From positions 917,173 through 981,172 of the forward strand of contig NZ_KQ758618.1 in NCBI RefSeq assembly GCF_001457035.1: a DNA stretch of 64,000 bases, written 5' to 3'. The translations under genes and the position numbers were made by a program. Below are positions 8,539 to 16,989 of this stretch, piece by piece. The notes under the pieces are model-generated. The model searched no databases and was not told the DNA's origin. It saw only the letters and a list, made by a program, of their open reading frames with translations. The DNA is from Fictibacillus enclensis (GTDB lineage Bacteria; Bacillota; Bacilli; Bacillales; Fictibacillaceae). Each line of letters opens with the position of its first letter. Position 1 is the first letter of the stretch.

Positions 8539-8545
8539 TGTGCAC

Positions 8546-9751
8546 TTATAATTTTATGGAGCTTTTCTGAAGAGCCCATGTCTTCTTCCAGGCGTTTTGT
8601 GCGACCATTAAAAGAACGAAGGCACAACCGCCAATCAATGAATATACAATGAAACCGGAAGCATAAGCGCCTGAAAGTTCCTTCAGTGAGCCAAGGATAA
8701 TTGGAACAAAGAAACCGCCAACCCCGCCTGCAGCCCCTACAATTCCGGTAATCACTCCAATCTCGTTTTTAAACCGTTGAGGCACCAATTGAAAGACGGC
8801 ACCATTACCCATGCCAAGGCAGGACATGCCGGCAAATAGCAAAAAGGTGGCTAATGAAAGGGAAGGAAGCTGGCTGACACCGAGCATACACAACGTCACG
8901 CCAATCAACAAATAACTCAAAAGCCGGACCCCTCCGATCCGGTCGGCGATCATGCCGCCAATCGGACGGACAATGCTGCCCGCTGCGACACACAATGTAA
9001 CAAAATTACCGGCTGAAACGCTTGACAAGTGATATTGATCAACGAAAAAAATACTTAAAAAACTGGTCAAGCCTACAAATCCGCCAAAGGTAACACAATA
9101 AAGAAGGCAAAAATACCAGGTATCTTTTACTTTGAGCACGTTTAAATAATCTTTGACCGGCTTAGCAGCAGGCTGAGAGGGAGCATCTTTGGTTATGAAA
9201 AGATATAAAACCAGCGTGCACAGCAGTGGAATGAGTGCGATGCCCATGACTCCGTTCCAACCATAGTGTTCGGCAAGCCTTGGACCAAAAAGTGTGGCAA
9301 GCAGTGTTCCGCTGTTTCCGGCTCCTGCAATGCCCATTGCCACCCCTTGAAGGTGCGGAGGGTACCAGCGGCTTGCCATTGGCAAAGCGGCGGAAAAGCT
9401 CGCTCCCGCTACACCAAGCAAGAGGCCAATTCCATACAGTTCGGCAATATGTGTTCCCGATAACCAACCCCATAAAAGAGGAATGGTGGTTACCAGCATT
9501 CCTCCAACGGCGGTCTTCCTGGGGCCGATTCGATCGGTGAGTACACCAAACAGAAGTCTGAATAACGATCCGCTCAAAATAGGGATAGCGACAATCAGCC
9601 CTTTTTGCGAAGGGGAAAGCCCAAAATCCTTTGTAATATAGACGCCCAGAGCACCAAGGAGCACCCAGATCATAAAGCTTACATCAAAATACAAAAAGGA
9701 ACCTAACAGTGATGGGGCATGTCCGTGACTTCTTAACTCTTTTAGTCTCAT
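8546..9751 (-). CDS. MFS nitrate/nitrite transporter (NarK/NasA type)
   Basis: 401 aa with about 12 transmembrane helices. The family signature between helices 2 and 3 ([14 protein letters not shown]) and [15 protein letters not shown] in the second half resemble the NNP (nitrate/nitrite porter) group, whose GxGN motif binds the anion. It is divergent from the nasD-like gene with a shared 220-bp control region that has a TnrA-like box, and the nitrate and nitrite reductases follow on the other side. So it most likely imports nitrate for assimilation. Confidence 0.85.
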   Translation of the reverse strand: MRLKELRSHGHAPSLLGSFLYFDVSFMIWVLLGALGVYITKDFGLSPSQKGLIVAIPILSGSLFRLLFGVLTDRIGPRKTAVGGMLVTTIPLLWGWLSGTHIAELYGIGLLLGVAGASFSAALPMASRWYPPHLQGVAMGIAGAGNSGTLLATLFGPRLAEHYGWNGVMGIALIPLLCTLVLYLFITKDAPSQPAAKPVKDYLNVLKVKDTWYFCLLYCVTFGGFVGLTSFLSIFFVDQYHLSSVSAGNFVTLCVAAGSIVRPIGGMIADRIGGVRLLSYLLIGVTLCMLGVSQLPSLSLATFLLFAGMSCLGMGNGAVFQLVPQRFKNEIGVITGIVGAAGGVGGFFVPIILGSLKELSGAYASGFIVYSLIGGCAFVLLMVAQNAWKKTWALQKSSIKL

Positions 9752-9877
9752 TCATCTCTCTCCATTCCTGATTTTTCTTTTTAGTCTACGGTTCTTTTTT
9801 CTGCTTTGCTTTGTTAATGGAAGAAAAGGTAACAAACTTTTTTAACTAATAAAATATTCCAGGCAGAGAAAAAAGTA

Positions 9878-9894
9878 TGTCAGTTTTTCTTACA
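9878..9894. promoter_or_regulatory. TnrA/GlnR-like box in the narK-nasD intergenic region
   Basis: TGTCAGTTTTTCTTACA matches TGTNANAWWWTMTNACA at all positions but one. It lies between divergent nitrate transporter and nitrite reductase genes. A TG-n-TACCTT -10-like element follows at about 9920-9930, which would place the box near -48, the spacing of TnrA-activated promoters. Confidence 0.75.
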
Positions 9895-9973
9895 TACAAT
9901 GAGAAATGATTCCAGTGGTTGTGGTACCTTTTTAAAAAAGAGAGATAGGATATTGACTAAACAGGAGGCTACC

Positions 9974-12382
9974 ATGGAAAAAAAGAAGCTTGTGCTTGTA
10001 GGCAATGGCATGGCCGGAGTTCGCTGCATCGAGGAAATCTTGAAAATGAACGCGGAAGCATTTGATATTACCATTTTTGGAAGTGAGCCGCATCCGAACT
10101 ATAATCGAATCCTTTTATCTACTGTTCTTCAAGGTGATACTTCCATTCAGGATATTACCCTTAATGACCGGGCGTGGTATGAGAAGAATAACATCACGCT
10201 ATATACAGGAGAAACGGTCACCAGCATTGATTCAGATCGGAAAAGCGTCCATACCGATCTTGGAAGGGAAGTCGAATATGACCGATTGATACTGGCAACG
10301 GGATCAGAACCATTTATGCTGCCGGTTCCTGGTGCTGATAAAGAGGGAGTCACGGCTTTCCGTGATATAAAAGACTGTGAAACCATGATCGATGCTGCAC
10401 AGAATTACAAAAAAGCGGTAGTCATTGGCGGAGGGCTGTTAGGATTAGAGGCGGCACGGGGGCTGATCAATCTCGGAATGCAAGTGGATGTGGTCCATCT
10501 TGGCAACCAGTTGATGGACCGTCAGCTCGACGGAACAGCTGCTGCTCTTTTGAAAAAAGAGCTGGAGCAGCAAGGGATGACCTTTTTAATGGAAAAACAA
10601 ACAACGGAAATTATAGGAGATATGCGGGCAGAAGGTGTCAGGTTCAGTGATGGGTCGGTGGCAAATGCTGATTTGGTGGTGATGGCTGTCGGCATCCGGC
10701 CGAATGTGCAGCTTGCCAAAAACAGTGGGATAGCCGTGAACAGAGGAATTCTCGTCAACGATTATCTGGAGACAGAAGTACCGGACATTTATGCAGTGGG
10801 AGAATGCGCGGAACACCGTGAAATGGTTTACGGACTTGTCGCACCGCTATACGCACAAGGGAAAATTTTAGCAGAACGTATTACAGAAACGGGATCAAAC
10901 AAATATGAAGGATCTGTAATTTCCACACAATTAAAAGTATCGGGTGTTGATGTGTTTTCTGCCGGCCACTTTATGGAGGATGAACACACAAAATCAGTGA
11001 AAATTTTTGATGAAGTGGAGGGTGTATACAAAAAGATCGTCTTTCAGGATAACCGCGTGATTGGTGCGGTGATGTTCGGCGAAATTCAGGATGGCCAGCG
11101 GCTGTTTAAAATGATACTTGAAAAACAGGATGTTTCCGGTATTCCGAAAATTGCAGTACTGGCAACGCCTGAGGAAGAAGCTTCAGAAAGTGCTGTTGCC
11201 TCGATGCCTGAGAATGAAGTTGTCTGCGGATGCAACGGGGTAACCAAAGGGGCCATTTGCGATGCCATTGTGAATCAGGGACTAACCTCATTGGACGAAG
11301 TAAGAGATTGCACCAACGCTTCCCGTTCCTGCGGGGGATGCAAACCGGTCGTTTCGGAGCTGCTGGAATACACATTGGGAGATGATTTCAAGTATATCGA
11401 ACAAAAAGAAGCGATCTGCAGCTGTACCAGTCTTAGCAGGGAAGAAGTGCTTGAAGAAATTAAAAGCAAAAATCTGAAGTTTGTGAAGGAAGTTATGCAT
11501 GTTCTGGACTGGAAGGAAAAGGAGGGCTGTTCCAAATGCCGTCCTGCCCTTAACTATTATTTGGGGATGATGAATCCCCAGCATGAAGATGAAGCAGCTT
11601 CCAAATTTGTGAATGAGCGGATGCACGCAAATATTCAAAAAGACGGGACGTATTCCGTGGTGCCCAGAATGTATGGAGGTGTGACCACCGCAGAAGACCT
11701 GCGAAAGATCGCTAACGTCGCGGAAGCTTATAATGTTCCGATGATTAAATTGACCGGCGGCCAACGGATTGATCTCTTGGGCATTAAAAAGGAGGATCTG
11801 CCAAACGTCTGGGCAGAACTGGATATGCCGTCAGGCTATGCGTATGGAAAGACCCTTCGAACGGTGAAAACCTGTGTGGGAGAACAATTTTGCCGTTTTG
11901 GGACACAGGATTCCACCAGTTTGGGGATTGAACTGGAGAAAAAATTTGAACGGCTCAACACTCCGCACAAGGTGAAAATGAGTGTATCTGCATGTCCGCG
12001 GAATTGCGCCGAGTCGGGAATCAAGGATTTTGGAATCGTGGGAGTGGATGGCGGTTTCGAGCTGTATGTAGGAGGGAACGGAGGTACCCACCTGAGAGCC
12101 GGTGATTTGCTTTGCACCGTCCAAACGAAAGAAGAAGTCGTGATGATGGCCGCCGCCTTTATACAGTATTACAGAGAAACCGCCCATTATCTGGAGCGTA
12201 CGTCAAAATGGATTGAACGAATGGGTCTTGAACATGTCAGGGAAGTCCTTTTTGACGAAGACAGCCGCTCCCAATTGGTCGGGCGGATTGAAGAAGCTCT
12301 TTCCTACACGAAGGAGCCGTGGAAAGAAATTATTAAAAATAAGGAAACCAAAGAGAAATTGTTTGAAAGCCTGAGTGTTTAA
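9974..12382 (+). CDS. nasD: Assimilatory nitrite reductase large subunit (NasD/NirB)
   Basis: 802 aa from the ATG at 9974, preceded by CAGGAGG; the frame opens earlier at 9899 without a site. Order of domains: FAD/NAD(P)H pyridine-nucleotide reductase (LVGNGMAGVRC, IGGGLLGLEAARG, VGIRPNVQLA), two BFD-like [2Fe-2S] segments (CGCNGVT...CGGCKP and CSCTSL...CSKCRP), then nitrite/sulfite reductase ferredoxin-like and siroheme-[4Fe-4S] domains with CVGEQFCRFGTQDS and SACPRNCAES. It reduces nitrite to ammonium in the cytosol using NAD(P)H. nasE follows 23 nt on. Confidence 0.95.
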   Translation: MEKKKLVLVGNGMAGVRCIEEILKMNAEAFDITIFGSEPHPNYNRILLSTVLQGDTSIQDITLNDRAWYEKNNITLYTGETVTSIDSDRKSVHTDLGREVEYDRLILATGSEPFMLPVPGADKEGVTAFRDIKDCETMIDAAQNYKKAVVIGGGLLGLEAARGLINLGMQVDVVHLGNQLMDRQLDGTAAALLKKELEQQGMTFLMEKQTTEIIGDMRAEGVRFSDGSVANADLVVMAVGIRPNVQLAKNSGIAVNRGILVNDYLETEVPDIYAVGECAEHREMVYGLVAPLYAQGKILAERITETGSNKYEGSVISTQLKVSGVDVFSAGHFMEDEHTKSVKIFDEVEGVYKKIVFQDNRVIGAVMFGEIQDGQRLFKMILEKQDVSGIPKIAVLATPEEEASESAVASMPENEVVCGCNGVTKGAICDAIVNQGLTSLDEVRDCTNASRSCGGCKPVVSELLEYTLGDDFKYIEQKEAICSCTSLSREEVLEEIKSKNLKFVKEVMHVLDWKEKEGCSKCRPALNYYLGMMNPQHEDEAASKFVNERMHANIQKDGTYSVVPRMYGGVTTAEDLRKIANVAEAYNVPMIKLTGGQRIDLLGIKKEDLPNVWAELDMPSGYAYGKTLRTVKTCVGEQFCRFGTQDSTSLGIELEKKFERLNTPHKVKMSVSACPRNCAESGIKDFGIVGVDGGFELYVGGNGGTHLRAGDLLCTVQTKEEVVMMAAAFIQYYRETAHYLERTSKWIERMGLEHVREVLFDEDSRSQLVGRIEEALSYTKEPWKEIIKNKETKEKLFESLSV

Positions 12383-12405
12383 TAGATCAAAGGGAGGACA
12401 AACAA

Positions 12406-12711
12406 ATGAACCGGATTGAAGTGGCCAAGCTGAGCAAATTACCTGAAAAACTGGGGATGTCATTAAAAGTGGGAGAGCATGATATTGCTCTTTTCAAGCT
12501 TTCCAACGGAAAAATCAAAGCGGTGGAAAATCGCTGTCCGCATAAAGGGGGAGTACTTGCTCAGGGAATGGTAAGCGGAGAGTATGTATTCTGCCCGATG
12601 CATGACTGGAAGATTTGCACTAATAGTGGAGAGGCACAAGGGCCGGATACAGGCTGTGTGAAAACATATAAAGTGGAAGTGCAGGAAGAGAAAGTCTACC
12701 TTTGTTTATAA
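12406..12711 (+). CDS. nasE: Nitrite reductase small subunit, Rieske-type (NasE/NirD)
   Basis: 101 aa. A Rieske [2Fe-2S] fold with both ligand motifs, CPHKGG at residues 45-50 and CPMHDW near 65-70. AGGGAGGA lies upstream of the ATG. It partners NasD and passes electrons towards the siroheme. Placed directly after nasD in the same direction. Confidence 0.93.
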   Translation: MNRIEVAKLSKLPEKLGMSLKVGEHDIALFKLSNGKIKAVENRCPHKGGVLAQGMVSGEYVFCPMHDWKICTNSGEAQGPDTGCVKTYKVEVQEEKVYLCL

Positions 12712-12746
12712 GCATGAGAGAATAGGAGGGAGGAAGGTGAGGACAG

Positions 12747-14888
12747 TTGACTGGTAGTTTTCTGGAACATTTTCGCCATCAGCAGCAGGATGCAGAAACA
12801 GAAACTGTGATGGATACACAGTGCCCCTTCTGCAGTGTTCAATGCACTATGCAACTGCTTGAACATCGTACGGGAGACCGGAAAAAATATAAAGTTCTTC
12901 CGCTGAAGGATACGGTTTCCGATGGAAGACTGTGCATAAAAGGCAGAAATGCTCATCAGCACGCCCTCCATAAAGAACGGATTCTGCATCCGATGAAAAA
13001 GGTGAATGGACAATTTGAGGAGATTACATGGGAAGAGGCATTGTCTTTTATCATGGAGCAGTTCAGCACGATTCAGGAGCAGGACGGCCTCGATGCTGTC
13101 GGAGTGTATGGAGGCGGCTCATTAACTAATGAAGAGGCCTACCTGCTTGGAAAGTTTGCCAGAGTGGGATTAAAGACAAAGCATATCGATTATAATGGCC
13201 GCTATTGCATGTCGGCGGCTGCCTCCGCGATGAATGAAGCATTTGGCCTGGACCGTGGGTTAACGAACGAAATGGAAGAGATTCCACTGGCAGAATGCAT
13301 CATTCTTGCAGGAACCAACATTGCCGAATGCCAGCCGACCCTTCTTCCTTATTTTCGAAAAGCGAAGGACAATGGTGCATTTATCATCGCTATTGATCCA
13401 AGAGAAACCTTAACCACCAAATTGGCTGATCTCCATTTAAAAGTAAAACCGGGCATGGATGCTGCTCTGGTTAATGGCGTGTTAAAAGTAATCCTTGACC
13501 GCAATCTCCATGATGAGCGGTTTATACAGGAGCGAACGGAAGGTTTTGATGAAGTGTTAGAACACCTCTCTGGTGTTGACCTGGATGCTATCGCTGATTT
13601 AACAGGTCTTTCCCGTCAAATCATTGAGTACACGGCGGTAACATTCGCTTCCGTTTCCCGTGCTATGGTCTTTACAGCCAGAGGGGTCGAGCAGCAAACA
13701 CACGGTCATGATACCGTCAGAAACTTTATTAATCTGGTTCTGGCCACCGGGAATATGGGTAAGCCTGGAGCAGGCTATGGAGCTGTCACCGGCCAAGGGA
13801 ACGGACAAGGCGGCAGGGAGCATGGCCAAAAAGCAGACCAGCTGCCCGGATACCGGAGTATAGAAAACCCGGAACACAGGAACTATATTGCCGATCTGTG
13901 GGGTATTCCTGAAAAGGAGTTGCCAGGAAAGGGGGTTTCTGCCTATGAAATGATGGAAAAGATGGCGGATGGCGAAATTAAGGCATTATTCATCATGGGT
14001 TCCAACCCACTGATTTCCACCCCAAATGCCACACTTGCGGCTCAAGCGCTTAAGCGGCTTAAATGTCTGGTGGTGGTCGATATGTTTGTATCAGAAACAG
14101 GCATGCTCGCTGACCTGTTGCTTCCAAGTTCTTCGTATTTGGAAGATGAAGGGACATTAACCAATCTGGAAGGCAGGGTGACGTTAAGAAGAGCGGCCCG
14201 AAGCTGCCCGGGTGAGGTGAGACATGACTGGCAAATCCTGTGTGATGTGGCAAGGGTATTGGGGAAAGAAGCCTATTTTTCCTACACCAAAGCAGAAGAT
14301 ATCTTCAATGAACTGAGGCTGGCGAGCAAAGGAGGAAAAGCGGACTATTTCGGGATCACTTATTCACGGCTGAAGGAGGAACGAATTTACTGGCCATGCC
14401 CTAAAGAGGGACATAATGGAGAGGGAAGGCTGTTCAGTGAAACGTTTGCCCGGCCAAATGGCAAAGCGAAGATGCTTCCTGTCATCAACCATGTGCCAAA
14501 GGAGCGAACGTCAGAGAGTTATCCTCTTCATTTGACGACGGGAAGGGTGATGAGCCACTATCTGTCCGGCTCACAAACCAGAAGGAGCCCGGCTCTTTCT
14601 GCCCGCCAAATTGAAAGCTTTGTCAAAATCCATCCGAAAACAGCCAATGCATTTGGCATAAAAGATGGGACCATGGTCTACGTGGATTCTTCAAGAGGAA
14701 GAATGAAAGCCAGGGGCGCGTATGATGATTCGATACGGGAAGATACCTTGTTTATCCCGTTTCACTGGGGCGGAGAACAGAATGTGAACAACGTTACATA
14801 CCAGGGGCTTGACCCTGTCTGCAAGATGCCCGGATTTAAAGTATGCGCCGTAAGGGTGTCGCCAGTCATTGATTTGACCAGAAATTGA
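12747..14888 (+). CDS. nasC: Assimilatory nitrate reductase catalytic subunit (NasC)
   Basis: 713 aa, close to the ~710 aa of B. subtilis NasC. It uses TTG at 12747 after GTGAGG; an internal ATG at 12810 is the alternative. The N-terminal [4Fe-4S] motif CPFCSVQC...GRLCIKGR leads into the molybdopterin oxidoreductase domain (GVYGGGSLTNEEAYLLGKF, NGRYCMSAAASAM, MGSNPLIS). The C-terminal Mo-bisMGD dinucleotide-binding domain begins near LTTGRVMSHYLSGSQTRRSP. It reduces nitrate to nitrite in the cytosol. No NasB-type electron-transfer subunit is in the window. A strong terminator follows. Confidence 0.92.
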   Translation: MTGSFLEHFRHQQQDAETETVMDTQCPFCSVQCTMQLLEHRTGDRKKYKVLPLKDTVSDGRLCIKGRNAHQHALHKERILHPMKKVNGQFEEITWEEALSFIMEQFSTIQEQDGLDAVGVYGGGSLTNEEAYLLGKFARVGLKTKHIDYNGRYCMSAAASAMNEAFGLDRGLTNEMEEIPLAECIILAGTNIAECQPTLLPYFRKAKDNGAFIIAIDPRETLTTKLADLHLKVKPGMDAALVNGVLKVILDRNLHDERFIQERTEGFDEVLEHLSGVDLDAIADLTGLSRQIIEYTAVTFASVSRAMVFTARGVEQQTHGHDTVRNFINLVLATGNMGKPGAGYGAVTGQGNGQGGREHGQKADQLPGYRSIENPEHRNYIADLWGIPEKELPGKGVSAYEMMEKMADGEIKALFIMGSNPLISTPNATLAAQALKRLKCLVVVDMFVSETGMLADLLLPSSSYLEDEGTLTNLEGRVTLRRAARSCPGEVRHDWQILCDVARVLGKEAYFSYTKAEDIFNELRLASKGGKADYFGITYSRLKEERIYWPCPKEGHNGEGRLFSETFARPNGKAKMLPVINHVPKERTSESYPLHLTTGRVMSHYLSGSQTRRSPALSARQIESFVKIHPKTANAFGIKDGTMVYVDSSRGRMKARGAYDDSIREDTLFIPFHWGGEQNVNNVTYQGLDPVCKMPGFKVCAVRVSPVIDLTRN

Positions 14889-14894
14889 CCAAGG

Positions 14895-14937
14895 CAAAAA
14901 AGCAGTCTCTCCTTACACGGAGAGACTGCTTTTTTAT
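14895..14937. terminator. Bidirectional terminator between nasC and ABC exporter
   Basis: AGCAGTCTCTCC (14901-14912) pairs with GGAGAGACTGCT (14919-14930), flanked by A and T runs on both sides, so it serves both convergent genes. Confidence 0.92.
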
Positions 14938-14938
14938 A

Positions 14939-16684
14939 TCAACCTGACTTGGAAGAAAACTCCCTGGAATACAAGCGGGAGTACTCTCCATTTTTTGCGA
15001 GTAATGACCGGTGTGTTCCCTGCTCCGAAATGCCTTTTTGATTCAGGACAATAATGCGTTCTGCGTTGCGGATTGACGAGAGGCGGTGGGCAATAACGAT
15101 GGTGGTTCTTCCCTTCGCCAGCTGGTCAAGGGACGCTTTGACGATGCTTTCACTCTCATTATCCAGCGAACTGGTTGCTTCATCGAGAATTAAAATCGCC
15201 GGGTCTTTTAAAAATATACGGGCAATGCTTAACCGCTGCTTTTGACCGCCGGACAGCCTCACTCCACGTTGCCCGATTTCCGTATCATAGCCGTTTGGAA
15301 GGCTCAAGATAAAATCATGGGCATTGGCCTGTCGTGCTGCTTCTATAATTTGGGCATCGTTTGCCTCCGGATTTCCGTAGCGGATGTTTTCATGGACAGT
15401 ACCGTCAAAAAGATAAACATCCTGCTGCACGATCCCAATATGCTTTCGCAGCCCCTTTTGTTCAAAATGGCGGACGTCGATTTCGTCGATGAGCAATTCT
15501 CCTGATGTCACCTCATAAAAGCGGGGAATGAGGGAGCACAATGTCGTCTTTCCGGCACCGGAGGGACCAACAAGTGCCACATACTCTCCCGGCTGAACAG
15601 TAAGGGACAGATTGGAGATGACCGGATCCGAATGTTTTTCATACTGAAAGCCGACCTGCTTGAATTCTATTTTTCCTTCAATTGATGAAAGAGTTACCGC
15701 ATGACTGTCATCTTCAATCGCCGGCTTCGTATTCATAATCTCCATAAAACGCGCAAAGCCGGTAAGCCCTTCCTGAAGCTGTGTGCTCATGTGGGTCATC
15801 TGCTTTATCGGTTCAACCATGTAATTAACATAAAGAAGAAAAGTAATCAAATCAGCAAGGTCAAGCGTATGATGCATGATTTTTGAGCTTCCATAGATAA
15901 TCACAGTTAGAGTGATCAATTGAATGAAACTTTCAACGCCGTTGAAAAAGAGGGCCTCTGTGCGATAAATGTTCTTTCGGCTGTCTAAAAATCGATTGTT
16001 TTCAACCTTGAATTTATGGATCTCAATGTTTTCATTGGCAAACGATTTAACGACGCGTATTCCCGCCAGGCTATCCTCAACCCGGGCATGTACGTCGCTG
16101 ATCCGCTCTTTGTTTTTGGTTAAGGCACGGTTCAATATCTTATTGAAGAACAGTGAAAAGATGCCGAGCACAGGCAAGAAGCAAAAAACGGCGATCGTCA
16201 ATGAAGGATTAATTACAAACAATATGACAAAGGCACCCACAAAGCGCACCAAGTATTTAATATAATCCTCCGGACCGTGATGATACAGTTCAGAAAGTAA
16301 AAGCAGATCATTCGTAATCCGTGACATCAGCTTTCCGGTTTTCTCATGATCAAAAAAACTAAAGGAAAGCTTTTGCATATGCGCAAATAGTTCACTTCGT
16401 AAATCACGTTCCATACGGGCGCCAACCTCATGGCCTTTGTAGTCCACAAAATAGTTCCCGATATTCTGAAGCACGGTCAAAACAAGCATCAGGCCACCGG
16501 TCCAATAAACGTTTTGGATGTCCAAAGCCCCTTGATCGGCCAGGACGTCTTTTGTAATGTACCGGACAAGAAGCGGATAGACGAGCGCAATGGTCGACGT
16601 GATCAGCGCGCAAAACAAAATGGAAAGAAACAAACGCAGGTAAGGTTTATAATAAGATAGAAATTTTTTCATTGGAAATCGCAT
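14939..16684 (-). CDS. ABC exporter, fused permease and ATPase
   Basis: 581-aa half-transporter. An N-terminal six-helix transmembrane domain (about residues 15-305) is followed by a nucleotide-binding domain: Walker A GPSGAGKTT, Q-loop VQQDVYLFDG, signature LSGGQKQR, Walker B ILILDEATSSLD and H-loop IAHRLSS. This is the MsbA/BmrA type, likely working as a homodimer or with a partner to export drugs or lipids. The ATG at 16684 has AAAGGGG 6 nt upstream. A 19-codon leader ORF and competing RNA pairings lie in its 5' region. Confidence 0.88.
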   Translation of the reverse strand: MRFPMKKFLSYYKPYLRLFLSILFCALITSTIALVYPLLVRYITKDVLADQGALDIQNVYWTGGLMLVLTVLQNIGNYFVDYKGHEVGARMERDLRSELFAHMQKLSFSFFDHEKTGKLMSRITNDLLLLSELYHHGPEDYIKYLVRFVGAFVILFVINPSLTIAVFCFLPVLGIFSLFFNKILNRALTKNKERISDVHARVEDSLAGIRVVKSFANENIEIHKFKVENNRFLDSRKNIYRTEALFFNGVESFIQLITLTVIIYGSSKIMHHTLDLADLITFLLYVNYMVEPIKQMTHMSTQLQEGLTGFARFMEIMNTKPAIEDDSHAVTLSSIEGKIEFKQVGFQYEKHSDPVISNLSLTVQPGEYVALVGPSGAGKTTLCSLIPRFYEVTSGELLIDEIDVRHFEQKGLRKHIGIVQQDVYLFDGTVHENIRYGNPEANDAQIIEAARQANAHDFILSLPNGYDTEIGQRGVRLSGGQKQRLSIARIFLKDPAILILDEATSSLDNESESIVKASLDQLAKGRTTIVIAHRLSSIRNAERIIVLNQKGISEQGTHRSLLAKNGEYSRLYSREFSSKSG

Positions 16685-16716
16685 GATTTACCCCTTTATG
16701 AGTGATTCAAAGACAC

Positions 16717-16776
16717 ACATATAAGGGGGGCACACTGTTCACTCACTGCTTAAGAATGTGTATCACCCTTATATGT
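16717..16776 (-). promoter_or_regulatory. Inverted repeat in the leader of the ABC exporter mRNA
   Basis: On the plus strand CATATAAGGG (16718-16727) and CCCTTATATG (16766-16775) form a perfect 10-bp inverted repeat with a 38-nt loop, extended by one A-T pair. On the transcript the first half lies in the last codons of the 19-codon ORF. The second half begins CCCCCCTTAT and could instead pair with the exporter's ribosome site ATAAAGGGG (16699-16691). Confidence 0.55.
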
Positions 16777-16809
16777 TGGTTGGCGATGGACATTTCTTTC
16801 GTTTCTCAT
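16750..16809 (-). CDS. 19-aa putative leader peptide upstream of the ABC exporter
   Basis: The minus-strand ORF starts with ATG at 16809 after AAGGAGG (8-nt spacing), stronger than the exporter's own site, and ends TAA at 16750-16752. The peptide is MRNERNVHRQPTYKGDTHS: hydrophilic, basic, no membrane segment. It ends 65 nt before the exporter start, and its TYKG codons form one arm of the inverted repeat. A leader for ribosome-mediated attenuation, as known for bmrB-bmrCD, is the natural hypothesis. Translation itself is not shown. Confidence 0.5.
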   Translation of the reverse strand: MRNERNVHRQPTYKGDTHS

Positions 16810-16841
16810 TTGAACAGCCTCCTTGTTAATCGTTGGTTTTA

Positions 16842-16856
16842 TTGTAAACGATTTCT
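16842..16856. promoter_or_regulatory. cre-like site between the ABC exporter and lacI-type gene
   Basis: TTGTAAACGATTTCT agrees with WTGNAANCGNWNNCW at every defined position. It lies between divergent units and overlaps a TACAAT -10-like element on the minus strand, so CcpA could act on the exporter transcript or on the sugar regulator. A chance match is possible. Confidence 0.4.
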
Positions 16857-16906
16857 TTAAAGGAAAACATAAAGAAAAAGAAAATTTAAAAAATTCTTTT
16901 TGCTTG

Positions 16907-16934
16907 TTGACATCTTCACAGCGTATGGTAGACT
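16907..16934 (+). promoter_or_regulatory. SigA-type promoter of the LacI-family gene
   Basis: Perfect TTGACA (16907-16912) is separated by 16 bp from TAGACT (16929-16934). The palindromic operator begins 10 bp downstream, where a bound repressor would block initiation or early elongation. Confidence 0.65.
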
Positions 16935-16943
16935 TTTTAAAAA

Positions 16944-16957
16944 TGGAACCGGTTCCA
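16944..16957. promoter_or_regulatory. LacI-family operator 1 (autoregulation)
   Basis: TGGAACCGGTTCCA is a perfect 14-bp palindrome with the central CpG typical of LacI/GalR operators. It sits between the promoter and start of the regulator gene. A near-identical palindrome precedes the sugar operon at 18043. Confidence 0.75.
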
Positions 16958-16989
16958 AAAAAGATTTGACCGAAAGTAAGGTGGGGAAA

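Noticed and set aside
9812..9834. TGTTA...TAACA inverted ends in the narK-nasD intergenic region as a second TnrA box
   Set aside because: The total length is 23 bp instead of the 17 bp TnrA spacing, so it does not fit.
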